From Paenibacillus allorhizosphaerae (GTDB lineage Bacteria > Bacillota > Bacilli > Paenibacillales > NBRC-103111), in contig NZ_CAJVCE010000028.1 in assembly GCF_910594985.1 (NCBI RefSeq), positions 1 to 64,000 on the forward strand: a stretch of DNA of 64,000 nt, given 5' to 3'. Below are positions 8,201 to 16,236 of the stretch, piece by piece. The position numbers were made by a program, and so were the translations under genes. The notes below the pieces were generated by a model, which was not told the origin of the DNA, did no database searches, and worked only from the letters and a program-made list of their open reading frames with translations. Within the stretch, counting starts at the first letter, position 1, and the number at the start of each line of letters is the position of its first letter.

Positions 8201-9136
8201 TTATTTTTGAGCAGCTGCAAGCACATCCTTGGCTTTATCGGCCAGCTCCTGCACGGTCGCCGCCGGGATGGTGTATGCCCAATCCCCGCCCTGCTTGGCG
8301 ATCCATACGTTGTCTCCGTCGACTTTGCCGACATAGACCGTCGTCGTCTCCTTGTTGTCTTTGTCGACATCTTTCATTTCTACTCTTAGCTCCGGTGCAT
8401 CCAGCTTTACCTCAGCCACTCGTTTTACCATCTCATTCGATGAGATAAACGCGGTTTTATCGAGGATTCCAGACGCATCCGAGCCCTTGATCTCTTTGTC
8501 GCCAAGCTTCCAATTCGAATCATACGACGCCTTGGACGGATCGCTTTTGGTCAGCGTCCATTTCAGGCCTTTCCAATCTACCGTCAACGAACGAATTTCC
8601 TCGTAATGGACGGTGAACGGACTCTTTTCCATAAAGTCGATCGGTTCCTTCGCCAGCGACTTGACTTTTTCATCGCTGATCTGGAATACCTCCGGCGAAC
8701 TGTCGAACTTCGCGTAAGAGAAACCCGGCACCGGCAGAGGGTTGCCGATCGATAGCTTATGTGTGGTTCCGTTCGTCAGCGTTACCGTAAATTCCTGCTT
8801 CGGCTGGTCAAGCCCGAATTGGGCAAGGTCGGACGGATTCGCGTTCACCGTCTTTTCCTTCGTCGCCCCATTCAACGAATCGACCCAACCGGCAGGAGAA
8901 TAACCGTTTAGCGGCAGCGGCGCCGGCTTGGTCATGGACCATTTGCCGTCTTTTTGCTGCATTTCAATTACACCGTTTTCTTTCTTAATCGTGTAGCTTG
9001 CCACTTCTTCCTTTTTCACAGCAACCACTGCGGCAGGCTCCGGCTTTTTCTCTTTAAAAAAGTCTTTGCTGGATGCATACCAGAAGCCCCCGATGCACAC
9101 GACGAGCAAAACAATGGTCGGAATGAGCCGTTTCAT
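8201..9136 (-). CDS. DUF4340 membrane-anchored protein
   Basis: 311 aa from an ATG behind a run of GGAGGAG. It has one N-terminal membrane anchor (LIPTIVLLVVCIGGFWYA), then an extracytoplasmic part built of repeated beta units (GVIEMQQKDGKWSMTKP, IRSLTVDWKGLKWTLTKSD, VYVGKVDGDNVWIAKQGGDWAYTI), the pattern of DUF4340. Its start overlaps the GldG-like stop by 4 bases, so translation is probably coupled. DUF4340 proteins commonly sit beside GldG-type ABC genes. The biochemical role is unknown; a periplasmic-side accessory of the transporter is inferred. Confidence 0.85.
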   Translation of the reverse strand: MKRLIPTIVLLVVCIGGFWYASSKDFFKEKKPEPAAVVAVKKEEVASYTIKKENGVIEMQQKDGKWSMTKPAPLPLNGYSPAGWVDSLNGATKEKTVNANPSDLAQFGLDQPKQEFTVTLTNGTTHKLSIGNPLPVPGFSYAKFDSSPEVFQISDEKVKSLAKEPIDFMEKSPFTVHYEEIRSLTVDWKGLKWTLTKSDPSKASYDSNWKLGDKEIKGSDASGILDKTAFISSNEMVKRVAEVKLDAPELRVEMKDVDKDNKETTTVYVGKVDGDNVWIAKQGGDWAYTIPAATVQELADKAKDVLAAAQK

Positions 9137-10521
9137 CCTTTTCTCCTCCTCCACCAAATCGTCCCGCCGACGACAAGGAAGAGTAACGGGAATACAAGCA
9201 CCGTACCGTAGAAAATCATCTTCGCCTGACTGCCGGTGAGCAGCGCCTGTTGAAGCGCATCGCCTTCACGCGGACGGATCGTCACTTGATCTTTTTGCTC
9301 GTGCAGCCAGCCCACGCTGTTCAGCGCGAAATCGCGGTTGCCCTGCTGCTGGATAACGCGATCTACAAGGAACGTAGAGCCGCCGAGCACGACCGCCTTC
9401 GGCTTCTTGTCTTTGCTCTCGACGACATAGCCCAGATTGAGCGGCCCCTTCACGTCTTTATCGTCCAGCGCGCTGCGGCTGCTGTCGGCCAGAAGCTTCA
9501 GATCGGTTTCGCCGTAAGCTTTGTCGGTCGTCTTCAAGATGGCCGTAGCCGGGAAATCCGCTACAGGCTCGTTGCCGAGCGATACCGCTAGCGTCATCAT
9601 CGTCAGCAGGTTGTACTGCTGAAGCTTCGTTGTAATGTCATGGAAACCGTACTCCGGAATGATCGTGAGCGGATCGTAAAGTACGCTTTGCTTCGGCTCA
9701 ATGGCAATCGCATGCTGATCTTTGATGCCGTAAGTCGCCATCAGGCCGTCGATATTTTTCCAGCCGGACACCATGTCTTTATTAAAGCCCAGGGCCATAT
9801 ACAGCTTGCCCTTGCCGTTCATGTAATTTTTGATCAATTCGGTTTCTTTGTCGCTGATGTCCGTCTCCGGGCCGATGATGAACAAAATGTCGGCATCGTC
9901 CGGAATTTTGCCTTCGCGCAGCAGGTTCAGCTCTTTCACTTCATAGTTCGAGCTTTCGAGCCCGCTTCTCCACGTGTTCATCTGGTTGAGCGGGATTTCG
10001 TTATGGCCGGACATGAAGTAGACTTTGCTCTTCTCCTTCGCGCTCAAATTGACGATCGCCTGGGTCAGCTTCTCCTCCCCGCTGAACCGGTACTCGCCCT
10101 GCTGCTGCCCGGGAATAAACATATCATAATAGTAGATCGTCTTTTTCTGCGTACCGCTCTCCACTACCAAAACGCCGGATGGATCGACATCGTACTGTTT
10201 GGCAATCGCCGGATTTTGCACCATATCGTATTCGTCGAACGTAATTTTGCTATTGCGCTTCTTGTATTCCTGCGCCAATTCCACGACTTGCCGTTTAATA
10301 AACGGTTCGGTCTGATCGCTCGTCAGCGACAGGATGCGTACGTCTTTGTCAAGCGACTTAAGCGCTTGGGTCGTCTGTTCCGACAACGTAAACTTTTTAT
10401 TTTGCGTCAAATCGACCTGCAAATTTTTCATTGAGTTCAAAAAGATCGAGACGACGATAAATATGCCGATAACGGCCAGCGACAATACCGCTGCGTTCGT
10501 TCCGCGAATCCACTTGTTCAC
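9133..10521 (-). CDS. GldG-family ABC transporter auxiliary protein
   Basis: 462 aa from a GTG with AAGGGGG 8 bases upstream; the longer frame to 10545 lacks a ribosome binding site. An N-terminal transmembrane helix (VLSLAVIGIFIVVSIFL) is followed by a large extracytoplasmic domain beginning VDLTQNKKFTLSEQT and containing a GATase-like fold (KVYFMSGHNEI, ADILFIIGPETDI). A C-terminal membrane helix (MIFYGTVLVFPLLFLVVGGTIWW) and basic end follow. This is the architecture of GldG, which in Bacteroidetes supports gliding and secretion. In Firmicutes the substrate is unknown. It lies between the permease and DUF4340 genes. Confidence 0.87.
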   Translation of the reverse strand: MNKWIRGTNAAVLSLAVIGIFIVVSIFLNSMKNLQVDLTQNKKFTLSEQTTQALKSLDKDVRILSLTSDQTEPFIKRQVVELAQEYKKRNSKITFDEYDMVQNPAIAKQYDVDPSGVLVVESGTQKKTIYYYDMFIPGQQQGEYRFSGEEKLTQAIVNLSAKEKSKVYFMSGHNEIPLNQMNTWRSGLESSNYEVKELNLLREGKIPDDADILFIIGPETDISDKETELIKNYMNGKGKLYMALGFNKDMVSGWKNIDGLMATYGIKDQHAIAIEPKQSVLYDPLTIIPEYGFHDITTKLQQYNLLTMMTLAVSLGNEPVADFPATAILKTTDKAYGETDLKLLADSSRSALDDKDVKGPLNLGYVVESKDKKPKAVVLGGSTFLVDRVIQQQGNRDFALNSVGWLHEQKDQVTIRPREGDALQQALLTGSQAKMIFYGTVLVFPLLFLVVGGTIWWRRRKG

Positions 10522-10573
10522 TTGCCTTTCCCCCTTCTGCTTCACGCCTGCCCGGCGTGAAAGCGGTTGTCGA

Positions 10574-11287
10574 TTATCTCCAACGTTTTCTTTCGAGCAC
10601 TTGAATGCTGAGCACGATAAACACCGCGATGAATGTCACATAAAAAATGACATCGGCAAAATCGAGCACGCCCTTTTGTAAATCGCCGGCTCGTCCTACG
10701 ATGGAGAAGATGCCGAGGTAGTCTTTAATTTTACCGCCTACGGAATCGCCCAGCCATTCGATCGTCCAAAATAACAGCAGTATCGCAAAGCCCGCAATAC
10801 CGGACACCATTTGGTGGGCCGACAGTGAGGAAGCAAACAGTCCGACCGCCATCATAGCGGCTCCCATCAGGAACATGGCCAGAAAGGACATCCACATAAC
10901 CGGCAGGTCCAAATCGCCGTAGATGCTCAGGATCAGGGGATAAATCAAGCTGCCTGCCACAAGCAGCAGCTGCACTACGATAGCTGCGATATATTTCCCC
11001 ATAATAATTTCCGTGATGCTGGCCGGTGAGGTCAGCAGCAGTTCATCCGTTCCCTGACGCAATTCATCGGAAACAAGCCGCATCGTGAGCAGCGGAATAA
11101 TGAACAGGAACACGAACGTGATGGTTCCGAATACCGGGCGCACGTCTATGATATATGGAGGGTACAGGAAGTTCGCGCTGAAAAAGTACCCCGCAATTAC
11201 AAAAAAGAAAGCAAACGCCGCGTAAGCGATCGGCGAGTAAAAATAGAGCTGCAGCTCTTTCCTTGCCATGGCAAGCGTTCTACGCAT
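10574..11287 (-). CDS. ABC-2 type permease, GldF-like
   Basis: 237 aa with six predicted membrane helices, including YFYSPIAYAAFAFFFVIAGYF and the conserved EIIMGKYIAAIVVQ region near the third helix, as in ABC-2 permeases. The ATG at 11287 overlaps the ATPase gene by 8 bases and has AAGGAGGTGA upstream, giving clear translational coupling. It should form the membrane channel driven by the neighbouring ATPase. The substrate is unknown. Confidence 0.88.
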   Translation of the reverse strand: MRRTLAMARKELQLYFYSPIAYAAFAFFFVIAGYFFSANFLYPPYIIDVRPVFGTITFVFLFIIPLLTMRLVSDELRQGTDELLLTSPASITEIIMGKYIAAIVVQLLLVAGSLIYPLILSIYGDLDLPVMWMSFLAMFLMGAAMMAVGLFASSLSAHQMVSGIAGFAILLLFWTIEWLGDSVGGKIKDYLGIFSIVGRAGDLQKGVLDFADVIFYVTFIAVFIVLSIQVLERKRWR

Positions 11288-12413
11288 TCGAGGTCACCTC
11301 CTTATCGGAAGCGTCTTCCGTTTGCGCTGCCTCAAGCGATTCGTTTGTGGTCAGCTTGAGGAAAATGTCTTCCAGGCTGAGTGATTCTTTCTTCATGGAA
11401 AGAATCGGCAAACGCCGTTCTGCGAGACGATAGAACAAAGCTTCGCGTACATCCACGCGATCCGCCGCGGACACAACGACCTTTACTGTACCGCTCGAAG
11501 AAGCTGTTGTTTCAGCCGTACTGGACGCCGTCGATGGTTGACCGGCTTCCTCGGTATCCACTTCCGTCTCCGTTTGAGCAAAAGCTGTGCTTTCCGCAGC
11601 CGTATCCTCCTGCGTCAGTTCCTGTACTGCGGTGACGCCCGGCACGTTGCGCAGCTCGGACAGCACCGTTTCCCGCGGGCCTTTCACTTCCAGCGATACC
11701 TCGAACGTCTCACCCATCGAGTTCGCCAGTCGGTCCGGCTGTCCGTCGAGAACGATGCGCCCTTGATTGATAATGAGCACACGGTTGCAGAGCGTGTTGA
11801 TTTCGGGCAAAATGTGCGTGCTGAGCAGCACGGTGTGGTTCTCGCCCAGCTCTCGAATGAGCTGGCGAATTTCAATGATCTGCTTCGGATCGAGGCCCGA
11901 TGTAGGCTCGTCCAGAACAAGCAGATCCGGGCTGTGCAAAATCGCCTGCGCCAAGCCGATCCGCTGCTTGTAGCCTTTGGAAAGGCTGCGAATGATTTGC
12001 TTCTCGCGCCCCTGCAGCCCAAGTCGCTCAACGACCTCGCCGATGCGGCGCTTCTGCTCCTTGACCGGGATGCCCCTTAGATCGGCGATAAATTGCAAAT
12101 ACGCCGTCACCGACATCTCCGGATAAAGCGGCGGCGTCTCCGGCAAATACCCGATCTTTTGCCGCGCCTTCTTCGGGTGATCCGCCATGGACAGCCCGTC
12201 AATCGTAATCGAGCCGTGCGTCGGATTCAAATAGCCGGTGATCATCCGCATTGTCGTCGTTTTGCCGGCGCCGTTCGGCCCGAGAAAACCGACGATTTCT
12301 CCACGACTCATCGAAAAATCGATGCTTTGGACCCCTCTCTGGTTTTCGTACAATTTGCTGACCTGTTTGACCTCAAGCACGTCAAAACCTCCCATCGTCG
12401 CCACGTTTTCCAT
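11280..12413 (-). CDS. ABC transporter ATPase, GldA-like
   Basis: About 377 aa. Motifs: Walker A GPNGAGKTT, Q-loop region GYLPETPPLYPEM, signature LSKGYKQRIGLAQA, Walker B LLVLDEPTSGLDP and the H-loop THILPE. This is the GldA/CcmA-type ATPase that powers the GldF-like permease. The C-terminal regulatory domain is interrupted by about 45 residues of low-complexity Thr/Ser/Glu/Ala sequence (near residues 265-310), which is unusual. Two starts are possible, 12413 and 12395, both with weak ribosome binding sites. The longest frame to 12473 adds a non-conserved Cys-rich segment. Confidence 0.88.
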   Translation of the reverse strand: MENVATMGGFDVLEVKQVSKLYENQRGVQSIDFSMSRGEIVGFLGPNGAGKTTTMRMITGYLNPTHGSITIDGLSMADHPKKARQKIGYLPETPPLYPEMSVTAYLQFIADLRGIPVKEQKRRIGEVVERLGLQGREKQIIRSLSKGYKQRIGLAQAILHSPDLLVLDEPTSGLDPKQIIEIRQLIRELGENHTVLLSTHILPEINTLCNRVLIINQGRIVLDGQPDRLANSMGETFEVSLEVKGPRETVLSELRNVPGVTAVQELTQEDTAAESTAFAQTETEVDTEEAGQPSTASSTAETTASSSGTVKVVVSAADRVDVREALFYRLAERRLPILSMKKESLSLEDIFLKLTTNESLEAAQTEDASDKEVTSNA

Positions 12414-12549
12414 ATTCAAGTCATTTCCATCTTTTATGCGGGTTAACCAACAACAGCATACCGACGGAACCATAACCCAACCTTAACCGAACCTGAAAAT
12501 TAGATTAAAATTTTGTGTCTAAATTGTGAACAAGCAGTGTGGTAATGAT

Positions 12550-12576
12550 ACAAAAATAGCCGGAGCAATCCCCGGC
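12550..12576 (-). terminator. Terminator of the TPR gene
   Basis: A GCCGG/CCGGC stem at 12559-12576 is followed on the minus strand by TATTTTTGT, just past the TPR gene stop. Confidence 0.65.
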
Positions 12577-12582
12577 AAAACT

Positions 12583-13245
12583 TTATTTTGTTTTCTCGAG
12601 ATCATTTATGATCTTTTGAATCTCTTCCTTGCCCTTACTGTCGGCCGGCGATTTATTTATGTATTCCTTTAAATAGACCAGTGCTTCCTCGGTACGGTTT
12701 TGCTTCAGTAATGATAGGCCAAGAAACCGGGCTGCTTCAACGTATTGCAGGTCACCTAATAAAGATTTTAGTACCGTTTCCGCTTGAACATAATCGCCTT
12801 TTATATACAGAATTTGGCCCTTTTTAAACTGCAAATCCTTAAAATCCGGCTGCTGCTTCAATCCGCTTTCGATGACAGTCAAAGCTTCGTCTAACTTATT
12901 ATCCACCATTTTTAGGGCTGCCATATTGTTGTAGGCTTCTACTAATTGTGGCGTTTTGGCTGCTGCTGCTTCATATAGCTTGTACGCTTCGTCCGCATGA
13001 TTTTGCTTTCTGGCAATGTTGCCGAGCTGGAAATCGTATTTGCCTTCCTGGGGTTTGTCCGCTATACCTGATTCGAGCAGTATTTTCGCTTCATCCAGCC
13101 GGTTTTGCTGAATGAAGGCGAGCGCCTGGTTATACCGGGAGTCAGCATCCGGCTGTACCTCCGTCGGCGTCGTGAACCAATAGATGAGAAAGCCGGCTAT
13201 GAGCACAAGAGGAAGGAGCAGCAGCGCGAGTTTGTTTTCTTTCAT
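12583..13245 (-). CDS. Membrane-anchored tetratricopeptide repeat protein
   Basis: 220 aa from an ATG with GGAGG 7 bases upstream. An N-terminal membrane anchor (LALLLLPLVLIAGFLIYWF) is followed by about five TPR units, for example ALAFIQQNRLDEAKILLESG, AYNNMAALKMVDNKLDEAL and AARFLGLSLLKQNRTEEAL. TPRs mediate protein-protein contacts; the partner is unknown. Proximity to the S-layer gene suggests an envelope role, but each gene has its own terminator. Confidence 0.83.
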   Translation of the reverse strand: MKENKLALLLLPLVLIAGFLIYWFTTPTEVQPDADSRYNQALAFIQQNRLDEAKILLESGIADKPQEGKYDFQLGNIARKQNHADEAYKLYEAAAAKTPQLVEAYNNMAALKMVDNKLDEALTVIESGLKQQPDFKDLQFKKGQILYIKGDYVQAETVLKSLLGDLQYVEAARFLGLSLLKQNRTEEALVYLKEYINKSPADSKGKEEIQKIINDLEKTK

Positions 13246-13263
13246 GGTCGGTCCTCCGCGAGT

Positions 13264-13299
13264 AAATGAAAAAGAGTCAAGTCCGGAAGGACTTGACTC
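13264..13299 (-). terminator. Terminator of the S-layer gene
   Basis: A perfect 11-bp stem, GAGTCAAGTCC / GGACTTGACTC with loop GGAA (13274-13299), is followed on the minus strand by TTTTTCATTT. Confidence 0.93.
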
Positions 13300-13337
13300 G
13301 GGGATAAAAATATGAAAAGTTCTAGTCTCTACTAGGA

Positions 13338-15857
13338 CTACTCTAAAACTTTTACCGTTACCGGATCAACAGAATATGTTTGTGAACTTACGGTTTTCGT
13401 AATTCCAATAATGCTTAAATTTGTCGTCGTTAATGCCGGGAAGCCAGTTGGCGAATAAACCACCAAGTAAACGCTATTGTATACGGAAGTCGACACTCCT
13501 GCGAGCCCGGAAACCGTTGCCCCGCTAAAGTTTAATGTTCCGTTCACTTGATCTGTTGCCAAGGAATCGCTGAACTGCACAACAAGGTAGTTGTTATCTG
13601 GATAAGCGGAGTTATCGTATACTCCACTTCCGTCAGCACTCAGAGCATAAACGTTAGATGTAACCGTTCCGTTACCCGAGGAGTACACTCCGTATACCGT
13701 CATCGTCACGGATTGAGGAGCAACAGGGCTCAACGTAGAAGCAGCAAACGTTGCGCTTGGACTCGAAACGATACCTGCAGCGTTCAACGCGTAAATAATG
13801 AAGTTATAAGTTTGACCTGCGCTCAGGTTTTCTACTGTATATGTTGTATTCGTAACCGTACCCAGTTTCGTATCCAACATATAAACTGCGTAGGATACCG
13901 CGTTATCAGCAGGTAACCAGCTCAATATGATACTGTTTGTAGTAGAAGTGTAAGTAATGCCCGTCACAGTACCCGGAAGTTGAGGATCAACAACATCCGT
14001 TTTCGCTTTAACAGTTACTTTGAAGGTTCTCTTTGCTTCCAAAGTGCCTACTTTGACCGTTGCCGTCAAAGTTACGGCTGCGTCTGGCTGTCCAACTGCA
14101 GGACGGGTAACCTCACCGTTAGATGCGTTCACCGCTGCATTATCGGAACTCCATGTTACCGATGCGTCTCCATTCAAAGCACTCGTCGGAAGTGTCAGAT
14201 TGCTTTTTACGCCATCAGCGTTTTCGTCATCAGCATATCCGATTTGCAGAGTAGCAATCGCAAAAGAAAGTTTTACGGCATCCAAAATGGTTTCAGCGCC
14301 GTCAACAAATTCGGATACATCTTTTCCTTCAGGTACGACGATCGGAATGTTTTTAATGACTTCAACATCGCCCTGCAAAGTGATTTTTACGTTCAGCGTA
14401 AGCTTCTGAATCTTTACATTGCCGTCGGCAATGTTCAACACTGCTCCAGCAACCGCAGCAATGATGTTTTGGATAATGCCCGAACCGCTAATAGAAACGT
14501 TGGCTTTAGCAGAATTCAATTGGATGGTGCCGATGTTGGAGTCGGCCAACGCATTCAACGTAAGAGCCTCTTCCGCCGTAATCGTACCAACCGTGCCGTA
14601 AACATTCAACGTGACAGCGCCGGTAATTTTAATCGCGCTGCTGATATTACCCTTCAAGTCAACTTGTTGATTGGAGGCAGTAGGTTTAATCGTGATCGCA
14701 CCGAAAGCCGCACCGTTTGTTGTACCGTTTTCAACGATAGCTTTGGAAGTAACTTCCGTTGCCGCTACAGTCGTGGTGCCTTCCGCAACGATACGAACAG
14801 AAACCGTTTGAGTCGAAGCATTAACTGTCAGCTTAACTTTGATTTTAATGTTAATCAGATGGATGGAATTGCTGTCACCGGAAGCTACGACAATATTGTC
14901 CGCTTCGATGTTCTTCAAAGTAACGGTACCTGTAGCGCCTGGATCAAGAGTCAACGTACCGGCAATCTTAGCCGTTTTTCCATCTTCCGGCCCGAAAGTT
15001 CCCGCCCCTAATGTGACGTTACCAGTAAGCGTTTCTCCAGCTTTCAGACGATCAGCGATTGAAGCGTTGTTGGATCCGCCGCCGGAATAGCCGCCGCCCC
15101 CACCGTAGCTACCGCCGCCGCCAGTGCTGCCAGTACCGGTCGAACCACCAGTAGATGGTTTTTCTTCCGCTTTAGCAATAGCCTGCGCCTTCTCTACGAA
15201 CTTGGCTTTGTTTGTCTTAAACTCATACGCCAAACGCGCGAGTGCTTGACGTTCTGCATTCGCTTTTGGGTTAAAGCTGAGCGTGCCGTCGTTGTTCTCG
15301 ATTCCTTGTACAAAGCCCATCTTGAACGCAAGGGACACATGAGCCTTAGCCCAGCTTGAAACTTGAGCCAAGTCGCTAAGCTTAGCATCCGCCGCAACCT
15401 TCTTAGCCGTTTCTTCCAGGCCCATAGCCCGTACGAAGAATACGACAAGCTCTTCTCTCGTTACTTTAGCATCTGGGGAAAAAGTCGTAGCGGATGTACC
15501 ATCGGTAATGCCCGATTCCACAAGAGCTCCGACATACCCACGGTACCAGCTGTTCTTATCTACGTCTGCAAAAGACGCCGCTTTGTCCGGGTTCTCCTTT
15601 TTTCCTAATGCCAATACGATGATTTTAGCCAGCTCGGCACGAGTCATCGCCTTAGTTGGTTGAAAGCTGCCGTCTTCGTAACCGGATACGATCCCTGCGT
15701 CGACAAGGGCTTGAATCTCGGTCTTCGCATAAGAATCAGTGATGTCCTTGAGTTTGACTGCTTCCGCACCGAACGCCATTGCAGGCGCAAGCATACCGAA
15801 GAGCAAGGCAGACACAAGAACGGAACTGATCTTCTTACGCAGTTCCTTGTAAGACAT
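13338..15857 (-). CDS. S-layer protein with three SLH domains
   Basis: 839 aa, secreted. A signal peptide (SVLVSALLFGMLAPAMAFGA) precedes three SLH domains (about residues 30-220; for example FADVDKNSWYRGYVGALVES and MTRAELAKIIVLAL), which bind pyruvylated secondary cell wall polymer. A Gly/Ser/Thr-rich hinge (about 230-265) follows. Next are about 270 residues of short beta repeats rich in Val, Ile, Thr and Asn, resembling a beta-helix, then a bacterial Ig-like segment (VTWSSDNAAVNASNGEVT), a fibronectin type III domain (ITYTSTTNSIILSWLPADNA) and a C-terminal beta domain. The start has AGGAGGAG upstream. The AT-rich, roughly 120-nt leader and strong terminator suit high expression. Confidence 0.92.
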   Translation of the reverse strand: MSYKELRKKISSVLVSALLFGMLAPAMAFGAEAVKLKDITDSYAKTEIQALVDAGIVSGYEDGSFQPTKAMTRAELAKIIVLALGKKENPDKAASFADVDKNSWYRGYVGALVESGITDGTSATTFSPDAKVTREELVVFFVRAMGLEETAKKVAADAKLSDLAQVSSWAKAHVSLAFKMGFVQGIENNDGTLSFNPKANAERQALARLAYEFKTNKAKFVEKAQAIAKAEEKPSTGGSTGTGSTGGGGSYGGGGGYSGGGSNNASIADRLKAGETLTGNVTLGAGTFGPEDGKTAKIAGTLTLDPGATGTVTLKNIEADNIVVASGDSNSIHLINIKIKVKLTVNASTQTVSVRIVAEGTTTVAATEVTSKAIVENGTTNGAAFGAITIKPTASNQQVDLKGNISSAIKITGAVTLNVYGTVGTITAEEALTLNALADSNIGTIQLNSAKANVSISGSGIIQNIIAAVAGAVLNIADGNVKIQKLTLNVKITLQGDVEVIKNIPIVVPEGKDVSEFVDGAETILDAVKLSFAIATLQIGYADDENADGVKSNLTLPTSALNGDASVTWSSDNAAVNASNGEVTRPAVGQPDAAVTLTATVKVGTLEAKRTFKVTVKAKTDVVDPQLPGTVTGITYTSTTNSIILSWLPADNAVSYAVYMLDTKLGTVTNTTYTVENLSAGQTYNFIIYALNAAGIVSSPSATFAASTLSPVAPQSVTMTVYGVYSSGNGTVTSNVYALSADGSGVYDNSAYPDNNYLVVQFSDSLATDQVNGTLNFSGATVSGLAGVSTSVYNSVYLVVYSPTGFPALTTTNLSIIGITKTVSSQTYSVDPVTVKVLE

Positions 15858-15985
15858 GTGTTTCTCCTCCTGTATATGTAATTTTCAAAGATCGTTGCAG
15901 AACGAACTGGACCACCCCTCTCCAAGTCGGAGGAGAATAGTCCCCGTCTGCGGCATTGACCTTCTGGACAATGTAGATCTATTGT

Positions 15986-16014
15986 ATTAGATTTCTATTA
16001 AAATTTCATTACAA
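15986..16014 (-). promoter_or_regulatory. SigA-type promoter of the S-layer gene
   Basis: On the minus strand, TTGTAA (16014-16009) and TCTAAT (15991-15986) have a 17-base spacer. They sit in a strongly AT-rich tract (about 15970-16170) that would act as an UP-element. The predicted leader is about 120 nt and contains a small TCTCC/GGAGA hairpin near 15915-15933. Confidence 0.55.
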
Positions 16015-16183
16015 TATTTCCAGAAATGCTCCATTAAATTTTCTTTATAATTCATAGTTCCTATTGACTTTTGCTAGATTATAAAAAAATCGGGAAATTT
16101 ATTTATATTTCTAAGGCCTTTCCAATAGCAGATCTATTAAATACAAATCATCAATTTCTATGAAAACTGCCTTCTGGCCCGCA

Positions 16184-16222
16184 TAAAAAAACTCCCTCCG
16201 TCTCGCTAAAGACAGGAGGGAA
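16184..16222 (-). terminator. Terminator of the U32 peptidase gene
   Basis: CTCCCTCCGTC (16192-16202) pairs with GACAGGAGGGAAG with one bulged A. On the minus strand it is followed by TTTTTTTATGC. Confidence 0.9.
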
Positions 16223-16236
16223 GTCCCACTGCAAAA

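Noticed and set aside
13980..15011. 343-codon frame antisense to the S-layer gene
   Set aside because: Composition is that of a shadow of a Thr/Val/Ala-rich gene; no ribosome binding site or family match.
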